Below are positions 38,101 to 51,000 of a stretch of DNA of 64,000 bases, one piece after another (position 1 is the stretch's first letter; each line of letters opens with the position of its first letter). This DNA comes from Halichondria panicea. Lineage: Eukaryota; Porifera; Demospongiae; Suberitida; Halichondriidae. Location of the stretch: positions 2,743,001 through 2,807,000 of the forward strand of contig NC_087392.1 of the NCBI RefSeq assembly GCF_963675165.1, read 5' to 3'. A program made the translations under genes and the position numbers. The notes under the pieces are model-generated. The model was not told the DNA's origin, did not search any database, and saw nothing but the letters and a program-made list of their open reading frames with translations.

Positions 38101-38906
38101 TAATAAATGCTTGGTTCTAAAGGACAATCATAGTTTAATGTCAACAATAATACGCTTCTTACCAATGTTTCTGGTGACCTGCTGAGACTCCACCTCTATG
38201 ACATTCATCCTTCCGTCTTCCCCGCCTGTCACAAGACTCACACCTCCACACACACCAACAGCCGTGCAGGGTGACATTTGCCCACTGGCCAGATAATGCA
38301 GTTGTTCCCATGCATGGACTGTATCAAGGCTCTGTAGCACGCAAACCACAAGTGCACGTCACTGAGATCAAATCGTATAATGCAGCATACATGTAATCTA
38401 GAGGAGGGCTTTCTGATATGAATTTGCTCTCTATGGTAGTAGATACATAAATAATGGGATTAATGACAAGAGATCAATGACTATTTATGTTATGATAATA
38501 CCTTTCGCAAAGTCTGATACTTGAACAGGGCTACACAGCCATTGGAGAAGCTGGCCACTAATCTACGCTCATCAAGGAAACTCATATCTGTCACATCAGA
38601 CGGCACCATAGCCTCACAGACCAGCTGGGGCTCACTGTTCTGCTCGTTGTGCCCATACTCCCATATACTCAACCAGTTTTCAGACTGCAAGCAGTAGAAA
38701 GAGTTTAATAATAATTATTATAAATATTATTATGATGAAATATTCCAGAAAATGCCCACCTCATCATCCCAGCTCCCTGATGCGAAAACGTCAGAGCTAG
38801 CAATAGCTCCTGAAGGCTGGGGTTTCCATCGCACTTTGGATATCTTTTGTCCCACAAACTTGACTACAGGCTCTGAATTGTGTACGCCATTCGCAACAAC
38901 AGCCAT
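35172..38906 (-). CDS. NUP43: Nucleoporin Nup43 (WD40)
   Basis: Six exons: 38906-38760, 38684-38502, 38331-38163, 36913-36778, 35868-35717 and 35602-35172, giving about 295 residues (human 380). Nup43 is a seven-bladed WD40 protein of the Nup107-160 Y complex of nuclear pores and kinetochores. Family blocks appear in order: KFVGQKISKVRWKP with FASGSWDDE; ENWLSIW; CTAVGV with GGEDGRMNV; DNADNATVTSL with SSGQLKLWDLK; MDRHPHQPRL with DGSLCFWDLRQ; and VWEVKFHPSQPNHLFSCSED. All phases agree. The start could lie further upstream, but the chosen ATG precedes the conserved block closely, as in human. Intron 3 carries a complete 539 bp TIR element. Confidence 0.95.
36950..37180. repeat. Dispersed palindromic repeat (TATAGCG-GAAA family)
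   Basis: In NUP43 intron 3 the outer ends CATACAGCGCAAAATTTCGAG and its near-complement (AATATTTTGCGCTATA) point inwards. The same outline recurs at 45890-46145, 46145-46500 and 47808-47970. No coding capacity is seen. Confidence 0.6.
37491..38029. mobile_element. TIR element, 539 bp, with 7 bp target duplication
   Basis: Terminal inverted repeats are perfect over 25 bp (starting CATAGATAGAGTAGAGAGGG). The element is flanked by the exact 7 bp direct repeat GTCTGCT (37484-37490 and 38030-38036). It lies in NUP43 intron 3 and has no transposase frame. A related 745 bp element occurs at 52230-52974. Confidence 0.88.
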
Positions 38907-39054
38907 GCTACGTACATGTACAAAAGCTGTATAGACCACATGTTCACTTTTGAATCTCAATTCACATGCGCATTGGGCTGAGACACACCTCCATGAGGCA
39001 TCCACATGGCCTCCTCCCCAGCCTAGCTAGCTTGCTAGCTGACCACACTTCAGA
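38907..39054. promoter_or_regulatory. Divergent promoter NUP43 / XPO4
   Basis: 148 bp separate the two start codons. Both products act at the nuclear pore (a nucleoporin and a karyopherin), so co-expression would make sense, but that is inference from position. Confidence 0.6.
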
Positions 39055-42000
39055 ATGGAGGGAGAAGAACTAGCACAGTTGGAGAGGGCTGCTTTGGACA
39101 TCATGGTAAACTTACTTAGGAGAGGGCCGTTTGGGATAGATAGCTAGATCTATCTAGTAGATCTAGATTAATGTTAACCAGTCCTTACAGATATTCCAAT
39201 TGCCTAGGACTGTAAAGAGCACATCAAGAAACTGTACTGGTCATGATGTTGTGCACTTCCATTTTATATGAGCCACACGTGTATATTTTTTAAGCGTGTA
39301 TATCTTTTAATAACCTCTCTATTGGGACGCATGAAAAGTAGTTACTGTTCACAGCCTACATGTATGTTGTTTACGTTTTTGGAGGGTGTGGTCTTGTGTT
39401 ATGCATACAGTTGCTTCTGGAGAGTTGCTAGATTTGAGTCTCTCCCGTGCAGTCTCCTCCTCATGCTGTAAGTGACGATAAGCGCAAGCAGTCTGAGGCC
39501 CTCTTCATGGAACTACGACAATCAAAGCTGCCCTACAACATGTGCAAGTTTATCCTAGGTGCTTGTGCCAGCTAACACTTAATCAACCTCCACACTCCAT
39601 AAATTTGCTATTCTGTTCTCACTTTTCTCTAACTACTCGTAGAGAACAGTGGGTCTGACTTCGTGTTGTTCCAAGCTGTGTCTGCTATTAAAGAGGCGTC
39701 CATGCGTGAGTGGCCCCTCTTGCCTACAGTAGAGAGAAAAGGACTTCTCTCTTACCTGCTTTCCTACCTCACTGCACACATCGAGCTTACCAGCTATGTC
39801 AGAAGTCAGGTGTGTGTTGCTACATTGTATGCATTAAGTCTGTAAGGAATCAAAGGGTACAGCCAGGCGAAATATTTAAATATTATTTTGTGCAACGGAG
39901 GCAAAAAAAGCTTAGTGAACTTGAAGAGCTGTTACATGTATGTGCTTCTTTATAGTCAATGTGCATATTCAATGTAGGTGTTGCATACCATAGCCCTGCT
40001 AGTGAAGAGAGCCTCTCTAGACGGTGACAAAGGAGATGTGTTTGACTCCATCTTCACTGCTGTCACACAGCTACTGGCCTCAGAAATCACCAAAATGGTG
40101 AGCTTTGACGAAACTATTTTGAGTGCATACAGGTATATCTACTTCCTAGCTTCTTGTGTTCCATTTTCATTGCAGTTTGTAAATTAGTGCAGCAGTTGCT
40201 ATGCTTAGATGTGCCAAGAAAGTTACTGTGTTCTATTTCCAGCGTCTCCTGGGTTGCTCATTGTTAAGTGCTCTCCTCACGGAATTTGCAAGCTGTTCCA
40301 GTCACATGAACCTCCCCCTCGGCTTCCACATACAGGCCAAGAACACTATGCAGGTACATGTATAATTATGTTTGTACATTGGATGCGTACCGAGCAACTA
40401 ATGTAACTAGAGCACTAAAGTGCAAACCCTCGGCTGGTGACATGATTATAAAGAAACCAGAAGACTGATATAATGCAGTGCATATAGTGATGTTGTTATC
40501 ATCATCATGCATGACTTGCACAGCAACTCAGGAGCAATAAAACTAAACCAGACTGGAGGCATGCTGAAACATTTGAGAACAGGTAGTAGTACTATAAATA
40601 TATGCACTGTGGATTAGGATCACAGCAAAGAAGCATGGAGTCTCAGAGAAGTATGGCTCCAGGTCCTGCATGGATCCCAGTCAGCTAAAGCAAGCTTTCT
40701 GGTTTAGTGACCCTGTTCCAATATTGTTCCTGGTATATACAGCTTTCTACTTTAGTGACCCTGTTCCATTGTTTCTGGACCTGGTACAGGATCACTTCAG
40801 TTATAAGTAACGCATGTGCAAGTTCTGTTCAAGCTACATTTTGCTCGCTTTTATTAGACAACGAAGCTTTAACACCGAAAGCTGCCACTATTAGAAGTAC
40901 TGACTTGTTGTGTGGAGGCTACCCATGCTGTAAACGCAGTGCTAGAGCATCCAGGTAAGCAGACCCAGTCACAAGCTTCTTAGCTTTTGCTCGTTTTTAT
41001 TTGACAACGAAGGTTTAACATGAAATTCTGCCACTATTAAAATTAATAACTTGTTGTATGAAGGCTATCCATGCTGTAAACGCAGTGCCATGGCATGCAG
41101 GTGAGTAGACTCACACATTACAAACAAACAAACAAACAGACCAACGGACTACTATACCCGTGGCCGCCCACGCGCGCCTCGGGTAATGACCTGTATATTT
41201 TTTTGCTGCTAGTTTGCACCTAAAAGGGTAGCTATACCATATCATTATTACATAAAAAAAAAGCAAAATACATGTATTAGTGGCAGTCCTACAGATAGCA
41301 GTATAATTATCATTATTTCTTTCTTCAGACTGAACAACTGCTCAAGGTTCTTCATCTCTGTGTGCAAGTACTCCAATGCTATTCTGACCCTACTCACAAT
41401 GACGAGCTGCTTCCACCGTTCATTCAACTCACATCCCAAATTCTCAACTGGGACTTTCGACAGCGCAACTTCTTCAAAGCCACCACTCTTGAGCACACCC
41501 ATATAACCCTTCGCCCCCCTAGGTCCTTTGCCCCTACTTTCTTGGACAAAAACTTTCTGAGTTTGTTTTTCAGAGTGTTGCCGGCAGTAAAGAGGAACGA
41601 GGAGCAGCTGCATAATGTGATCCAGTGTCTCACACAGCTGGCCTCCCTCACCAGACCGGTGTTTGTGTCCGAAGCTGAGGAGGAGCAGTATGTCCACCAT
41701 TTTGTGTCTGGGCTCCTTTTATATCTCTCTGCAAGGTGAGTCCTACTAGTGTTGAAGGAAATATTTTTAACTATTTATTAAATTTTTTTTTTTATTTTTT
41801 TTTAAAGATTGAAAATTTAGGCAGCCAGACGTCAGCTTATTTTTTTCAGCTAGATTACTGTTATACTAGTTCATCCATGTACATGTATGAAAACTAAAAG
41901 TTGATGCTGTGCAATGTATGTTAGTGGTTTACAGTCAATATTAACCTTGGATACACACATATCTTGTACATTTAGTGCTGAGCTGAGCTCTCAGGAGGTG

Positions 42001-45000
42001 TATGGTCTCTCCTGTGTTGCTAGGAGATTGGCCGCTACCTTCCCTGCTCACCACTTTGGCTCTCTGGAGCAGAGCCAGCTGGCTCTCCTCGTGACAGCTC
42101 TGTCCCAGCTCACTGTGCTTTGCGCTCAGAGGTCCGCTCAGGAAGAGGTGTGTAAAAGGTTGTTTTATAGTAATGAAACGTCTCGTTATGTACATAATCA
42201 TTTGTAAGCTAAGCTACATTGTATAACTCGCTAATGTGTGCCGTGTTTAGTTTGAAGTCTGTCCCTTCATGTTGTGAGCTTCTTCGCATCGATTCAAATT
42301 CCTTGTACTCAAGTAGCCCCAAACATACTGTCTTTCTTAGATGGAGGAGAACAGTCTGATGTATCAAGAGTCATTGGAGCACTTCCTGGAGGTTTGGGTC
42401 CACCTGGTGCAAATGGCTCCCCAGCTACTCTCTCAGCCCCTGGCTGAGATCTTCACGGCCTATCTCCAGAGCAAGCTCGCTGCCCCACGAGGATGGAGAC
42501 TAGACAGAGACGACTCAGAGGAGATTCTTGACACGCAAGAAGATGATCGTGTAGCATACAAGAATGAACTTTCCAGTGTGGGCTGCATCGCTAGGGCTAT
42601 TCCTCACCACTCACTCCCTCTGTTGCTTGGACTACTGACACAGTGTATATCTAAAGTCATGCAAGTGCTGTCTATCGTACAACAGACCCCACACACCCTC
42701 CCCTCACATCAGGCACATCTCCACATGCTCCACGAGGACCTCCACTGGCTCGTTCTCATCACTGGCTACACACTTTGTGACGTTGCAGAGGGAGAGAGTG
42801 TTCAAATCCCCACTGAAATCATGAAGCACTCCATAGCTCTAGCAAATAACCGATCCAGCCCTGAGCTTCAAGAGGGGTTCAACATTGCCGGTCTGGTTGC
42901 TATGGTAACAGAGGGAGGTGGGCAAGAGCTGGAGTTGAACGGATACGACCCTGTTGTGGCACTAGTAGTGGTGGTGTGCCAATTGTGTGCTGTTGAGAGG
43001 ATGTTCATCTCACAACACCTAATGGAGGCACTCAGTCCACAGCTATGCGACTCGTGTGTATGGTGCTTGGCGAGGATTACTGAACCTTACATCCTCTTCT
43101 CGGACGAGACCCACAGCCAGGTTTGTGAGTGTAGGGCTAGTACAGTTTCTAGTATATGTACTGAGCATGAAGACTAGACTACTACATCTTGTAAGATGGA
43201 GAAAACTAGTGTCTACATTGAAACACTTACCGCCACAATAATGTTGAACATCAGTTACCCCCGATACACACACGTGCTCAATTTTGTGTCACTCCATAGG
43301 TTAGTGTGACACTGTCAGCTGTATTTGGAGCCAGCAGTGAAAGTGGGCGGTGGTTGACTGGTCACATGCTGGAGAAGGTGGTGTTTAACCTCTCAGTATG
43401 GGCTTCAGAAGAGCAGCTGGCCCTCTCCACCCTGCAACTACTCAAGAGTATCGTCAAGTCCAATAGGAGGCGAGTATACATTCATCATTCAGAAAGATCA
43501 TGTTATGCTTCTACATCATAGTGCCCATCTCAGTTTTTCTATACACTGTATTACATAATTATTGTATACTTGACAATTTTCATATGTACATTTTTCACCT
43601 GATTAATCCGTCCTCCCACCAGAGCCTCTCTGGCTATCGAGTGTGATGTCCTCTGGTCACTGATGCGTAGCTTCTCATTGTGGGAGGAGCCCCTTGCATC
43701 TCTCCCACCCCCCGTTCAACGAGACCTCATGGGAAGTCTTGTACGATGTGCCTTGGGGCAAAAGAGACAGGAGTTCCTTGCACAGGTATGTTTGGTTAAG
43801 TATGGTCAAGGTCAAACACACTCATGGTGATAACAGATCATAGCCCATGTTTTCATCATGTATTCTATACTCCTTGTCAATGTGGCCTAGTAGGGAAACA
43901 TTCTTGTACGCGTTACCCTTTCTACAGGTTTTATAATTGTCGTAATCATCTATTTGCAGCTCTTGCAACCATTGAGGAGTCGTTTCCAAAGCATTGTAGG
44001 CTCTCCTCATCCCCATGACTCTGCTATCCAGTGCTCCCTGCTGTCTATCTTGGAGTCTCTGTGTGGTCTATGTCTGAGCGTGTGGAGCGAGGGTGCAGTG
44101 GACGCATTCTCCTTTCTTCTCCCCTTCATGGAAACCTGTGTCTCTCTCATTGAGGTGTACCGTGAGAACAGTGAGGTGATCCCACTCGTGCTTGAGCTGT
44201 TCTCATTGGTTGCCGAGAATCTCATTGTGTTTCTGGACCAGGTATGTGCAAAGTTAGTTGATGCCTATACGTGTACTGTATATGTATAATATGTGCACAT
44301 GTGATGTACATATGTATTAACGTTGCATTAAGCCTCAATTGGAGGGCTAGCCTGTAAATTTCATCAAATCTCTCTCTTTTTTAGGCGCACACTGTAAAGC
44401 TGTATGAGATCAGTTTAGCTCTCATACGAATGTATGCCAAGTGTAGTACAGGTGAGGATTTTGATACATTTGTATTGAGGTTACTGGGCTTAACCACATA
44501 CCCAATTACATTCCCTATTTATGGGCTAGTTGCAAGGCTACAAATTGTATGTACCGTAGCACAGCTGAATATTGACGGCCCTCAACCTATAGTACAATAC
44601 TTGGTATTGTTTTTGGTTTCCCCCAGGCAAATACAAGCGAGGAGGTGTGGCAGAGGAGGAGACTTGCGACGATCTGCTCCTCTTCATGAAAATGTTGTCC
44701 CACCTAACCACGAAGGATTTCCTGGATTTCGGGGGAGTGTCCGGTCAAGAGGTGGGCGTGTCACCTGCTGATGTAGTCATCACTGGCGTACAGATCATCA
44801 TTCCTCTGATGACTGAAGATATATTAAAGGTACGGAATAGGTTTGCTGTTAGTGCCAAGTGGTATCAATTAGCTTTGTGTGTATGCCTACGTACTCGTAT
44901 ATGTACGGTGTACCTATCCCTTGACTCCGCCAATCATCAGGTCAATCTAAGTAGACAATAAAATAGTTTTTCTGTTCTACCCTGCACCTTCTCCATTTGG

Positions 45001-48000
45001 CATTAATTATACCTCGAAGCGTAGCCACATGAGAGATACGGTAAAGCTGACTGTTTGTGTCTATCTGTCTGTTTCAGTTGTAACTGCTCAACGGTTGCAA
45101 TGTAACAAAAACTAATAGCTTCTATAGGGTTCTAGCCACGTTCTCTTGGATTTGATTCATAGATTTGCTTCTTTCTCGAGTTATGGCTAGCTTTACTTGC
45201 AGCGAAAGCTGTTGCAGTCTCTTCAGAATCTTACGTAGCATCATCTGTTTGCACAAACTTTCTATTCGAGTTAGCCTTGTACTAAAACTCTATCTGTTTG
45301 TTAGCTACTGTTAATTAGAAAAGAGCTGCAAAGCTGTACACTGCCAGAACCAGCAGCCATTGTGAACTCTTGAACTCGGGGTTCTTTGCAGATCCACCCA
45401 TTATTCATCAAAATACTCTATATTGTAGATCTATCTATACATGCATGCTTCTATCCTTGAATCATTCACAGGGTGTCATACAGGGGGGGGAAGGGGGGAT
45501 ATTCCCCCCCCCCCTTTTTTTTTTACTTGTACTAGTTGTATGACTGAGTGTCCATAGCTGGGTATTGAAATAACAGTTGACCTTTTTTTAGCTGGTTACT
45601 TTTCTCGTTTCCCCCCTCTACTTCAAAATCCTGTATGACACCCTGATTCATGTAGTTCTGTCTTTATTAAGCTCCTCTTCTGTAACACTCTCGGAGTAAT
45701 GTATGCAATTCAATTTGTTTGTTAACAGTTGCAAAATTAATGCAAACATTTTACCTCTTCTGTAAACACTCTAATACTTTTTGAGCGAAGCAAAACATGC
45801 CGAGAGGCATTAATTGGCACAGCGCAGCTTGTAACGTTCATATTTTGTGCTGATAGAAAAATCCCACAAGCACCTTGGGGGCATGTTTTCCGTAGAGCGC
45901 GAATTTTTCGAGGGGCTTAGTTTTCGCTGTTTTCGTGGGTTAGCAATCAATTAGATCCACAAAATGCTTATCGTACATGTATAGCGGGTATATTTCGAGG
46001 GTATAAACTTTCGCGGAATAGCAGGCCTTGGGCAGCATGCATGCATGCGATATTAAATTCGTAGGTATAAATGTTCGCAGTATATACATGCTTAATCAGC
46101 GAAAACCGCGAACATTTTTATACCCGCTATACGGTATCTAATGGAAGACACAAGTCAATTTGACCAAATAGCGCGAACTTTATTCAACGAAATGCTTTTC
46201 AGTGGCGGATTCAGACAGGTTCCATGGAACCCCCCCCTTTCACACAAGAACACACTGGAGATCAACTTACTATAGCTAGCAACTCAGCTGGAATGATCGT
46301 GATCAGGCTGTAGTTACAGGCTGATTTCATGCAATTGATATGTGGGCAGGGCTCTCTAATGCACATGCTCATTGCTTAAGAAAAGTGATGAAATTGTAAC
46401 TGTTTGGAACCCCCCCTCTCATTATTCCTGGATCCGCCACTGCTTTTAGAGGCCATTGCACAAAATTTTAAGTGCCTCGAAAATTTCGCGCTATGTGGTA
46501 TACGTACTACCAAGCCCTTGGTACTACATTGAACTTGCTCTCTATCATACATTCACACATACGCTATCCTTTTCACCATTACTACTCACTACAACTTCGC
46601 TAAGGCTCGCCCCACACAATGTTTTTAGCATTCCCATACATGTAGTTAGTGGTCGATTGAATTGTCATCTGTCTGTTTGTGTTATATTACCCGAGGCGCG
46701 TATGGGCGGCCACGGGTATAGTTAATATCAACTCACCTGGGTGCCATAGCACTGCAATTACAGTATGGATAGCTTCCACACAACAAGTTTTAGTTTTAAA
46801 AGTGGCAGATTTCGATGTTAAAGCTTCATTGTCGTGTAAAAGCAAGCAAAAGCTCAGAAGCTTGAACTTGCACATTGCCTATAGCTCATTGCCTATAGCT
46901 CTACATGCGACCTTTATTCGAGGTAGATCTACATAATTATTTGCAGCTGTCTGCTGAAGTGGTCCTTTACCGGTCTTTGTTAACAGTAAGTTGTTGCTTC
47001 TTGGTTTTTATAATTCATGTCAACAGCCGAGGGTTTAAGCACTTCAGTGCTTTAGTTTCTGAGCCAAAGCGGTTAGAGCAGCTATCAGCGCTATAGCAGC
47101 TCTTCCTATTGGACACTCCAAGGTTGAAAGATCGGAAGAAACTGAGGAGAAGACGAAGAAAACGATAACTGTTTTTGTGTTAACTTTTTCATACAATGTT
47201 TAATCATTAAATTTCAGCAAATAATTATAGCAAGCAAAACTGAAAAGGGTAAAAAAATCACATGAAAATCACTTGACAACAGTAGACACGTTTTGTGGAA
47301 AATACACATTTTGTGCATATAGTCTGTTTGTCAAATCCTCTTCATCCACAGCTGGTCTGCGGCGGTTTCGATAAAACCACATGACAATTACATACATCAG
47401 GAATCCTAGAGCAGCAACGATTGTGAGCAAGACGTAAAACCATAAAATGTAGTTAATTTTGTCCACTTTTTGACGACTGAAAGGGAAGTAGTAGAACACA
47501 ATGTTGGAGATACCACCGAATACTCCAAACATGAAGTAGAAGAGTCCAGTTAGAAGTCCTTTCATGGGCTCTGGAGCTTGAGCATAAATGAATTCCAAAC
47601 CTATTGAACAAGGAAAGCAATTTATTATCTTGTATTACAAGTCATGCATGGTAATGAGTGCATGCCATGCAGTTTATTGGAGTGGTCGCACGTAATTTTT
47701 TTGTGTGCAAATGTTTCGGATTCTAAATAGTACAGCTCAGAATAGTGACGTAGAACCTGTTGCAACCTTAATTAATTTCGCAGTTATATTTTTTGGTAAT
47801 GCTGCATGTACCGTATAGCGTGAAATTTTCGTGAGATGCACCGGTATTTCACATGCAAAGCTATTGGTGGATGTGGTTTCCTGGCATTGAAACGTGAATA
47901 TTAGAACCCACAAAAATGTCTGCTGAGGGCTCTAGAGCCAAATAGCGAAAATTTCCCGCTATACGGTATACAATACAAACATTTCAACCAGGTACTAATA

Positions 48001-51000
48001 ATATACAATTAAGTGCCAATTAATCCAAGCATTCCCATTCCAGTGTATTAAATAACTACTTTGTAACAGAAAAAAAATAAATATTAATTCTTTTCTTTGT
48101 CACTCAACTGTGAACAGTAGATCAGTACCTATACTGGCATTCTGAAGCTTTGGAAGGATTCAGGCAACATGATAGACAATGCACGCATACACAAGCATGT
48201 CAAAAAAACTTACAGGAGACGATGGTGAGAGTCTCTGCCACCGAAAATACAATAGCAGGCAGAAGGAGCCAGATCAACTTTTCGTTTCCAGAATCATTCC
48301 TGTCAATCTCCACAGTTATTTCGATAAATACAGCTGTTAGAGTTGCTATTAGGTTAAGAACTAGACCAATTATCATCCTGAATTTTAAGGACATGCTCAA
48401 AAGAGGGAGGAAAGGCAAGGCCACATGGTTGAAGAGTGGAATGAATATAACAATGGTAACAGTATTGACCAAATCGTTTAGATAAAAAGCAATACTGTAG
48501 TATGATTTGCTCAGCTCCTCCGTAATGTCTTCAAACTGATACGGGAGGATTGATAGGGCCTGTGTAAACAAGAGAACATTGAATCAATCTCAAAGTTGTG
48601 AATATACAAGAAAACAAGCTTACCCCACCATTACATATCAAAAATCCCCCCAGAGATAATATGAGAAACAGGATTTGATAGAAGGACTTCACATTCTCAA
48701 CCTCTTCAGCCTCAAAGATCCCATCAAATTCCTTTTTTGCCAGCTCAATTCGAGGCTGTCTAGCTTCTCCGTAGCGAAATGTTCTCCTGTAAACGGGAAG
48801 GTGTCTCTTCACAGTTAAACTGTACCAACTGACGTTAATAATTGTCTTGACAGGGTTTTCACGTTGGGAATTCTTGAAGTACCAATTATGTTTGAAAATA
48901 TGCAAAAGCAGACTGCAAACGATAGCACTAGCTGCTATTAAGATAACTATTAGAGTCTTGTAGTGTATATCAACTGATTTCATCAGTACTTTAAGACCTT
49001 TGTAGTAGTAATAGTCTTTTTCGAAGGGGAAAAAAAGTGGGACAACTTGTAGCATTAAAAATGCAATAACTCCCAACAAGGAGCTGGCATTTCGAGCGAA
49101 ATAATACCATAGAAAGTAAGAGCTTATCTGATCTGATGTGCAACCTTGTGGCAACTGGTCAACCCCAAAGGAAATAGCATTGACCTCAACACATGCAGAA
49201 CCAATAGCAACCAATAAAATGCATATGATTGGTAGAAATATCCCGCCAACTGGTTCAGTCACATCATCGATTATAGAAAGGTTAATGCAAATGAAGCCTA
49301 ATGCAAATGCAATTAGCCACAGCCCAAATTTGATAACCTTGTATCTGCCCCAAAACGTATCTGCTAAAACACCAGCAAATGGATAAAAGAGACGACCAAG
49401 AGTGTTGTACACAAGTGAGAATAGAAAACTCCCCCGGGCCTGACTGGTTTCATCCTTGAAGAGTAGCTCCCGAATGCTCTTGGTCGCACAATAAAAGGCA
49501 AAACTCTCAACAAAGTAAACGAACAATAACAACAGCAATCCTTTTCCTTGGGGGAATGGACGTCTGGCACATGAGGCTCTACAGCCACTCACACTATTAA
49601 CAGTGTCACTGTTCTGACTGCTACTTTCATCAGATGTTTGCAACAGGGGTGATGTTTCTGTCAGATCCTTAGATACCTTTGTAATATTTCTCATCTTCTG
49701 TGAATCTCTCTTTCTATTTTCTGCCATGTTTTGACACGTTGAGCAACACTTATTTGCAGCTGAAGTGATCCTATACCAATAACAATGGAAAAGGGTCACT
49801 GAAGTAGAAAGCTAGAATTATGATGTCAAACCATCATAATTCTAACTTTCTACTTTAGTTTAACGTTTTAGTGGTGCATAAGACATGCACTGTGGACTAA
49901 GATCACAACCAAGTCAGCAAAGAATCCTGGAGTCTTGCTCCTGGATACGTTCTTATGATTGTGGTTGTTGCTTCTTTGCTTATCCTAGCCCCAGGAACAT
50001 ATCAAGAGCAAGACTCCAGGCTTCTTTGCTGACTTCGTTGTGATTTTAGTCCACAGTGCATGTCTCATGCACCACTAAAAAAGTTTCAACATGCCTCTAG
50101 TCTATAATTATTGCTCCTGCTGCTTAGCTAGCTTACATGCTCATGCATGCAATAGTTACATGTTAATGTTAATTATGTTAATGTATACCAACTGCATTTA
50201 TTGTGTAACACTCCTAGTTTCTATAAATCTTTATTATTCGTGTCAACAGCGGAATGTAGAGTTCACAATAGCTGCTTCTGGCAGTACAGCATTGCAGCTC
50301 TTTTCTAACTCTTGTAGCTAACTAGCGCTTTAGTGAAGGCAACTCATAAGTTGAATAGACACCGTGTGCAAACAGGTGATGCTACGAATGATTCTAAGGA
50401 GACTGTAACAGCCTTCACTGTCAGTAAAAGTAGCCATAACTCAAGAAAGATTTAGTTTTCTAATTCACAAATCAAAATTAACTGATTATAGAAGCTGTGT
50501 TTTCGTCTCTGTTTAACAATTACAGCTGGAATACATACAATTACACACAGTCAGCTTTACCGTATTCTCTTCGTGCGGCCACGCCTCGAGGCATAAATAC
50601 CATGACATTGTGTTTTGTGTGTGTCAACTACATGTACTATCACACTTGCTTCTATACTTATCCCCACACACACAACAATCAGTTCCCTACCCTCTGTTGC
50701 CAGTTCTACTCGCTGCTCCAGTACATGTGTGAGACCCACCCTAAGGGCATTGCGGGGCTTCCTGCAGACATGCTGCTCACCCTTATGACATTGCTGGAGG
50801 CTGGACTATTACGGTCAGATTAGCAACACATAAAACCGTAACTATAATAATAGATCCCTACACTCTACTATATTCACGTATTTCAAAGCGATAGTCAGTT
50901 ATTGCCTACGTTGTAAATGAGCTCAATCACTTTTTTACCATAATATTATGTGTGTATGTATACATGCATGTACGTATATATAATCTGTGGTGTACCTGTG

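Larger units (their letters stand above)
44830..47268. other. XPO4 intron 13, left part, element-rich
   Basis: No gene is seen. This part holds a repeat copy (45105-45240), a 177 bp TIR element (45469-45645), palindromic repeats of the TATAGCG family, a hAT-like MITE (46200-46442) and an inverted copy of the intron 5 repeat (46680-46870). Confidence 0.6.

Noticed and set aside
48150-48485. 111-codon plus-strand frame
   Set aside because: Antisense to exon 2 of the transporter, which has membrane-protein sequence and correct splice phases.
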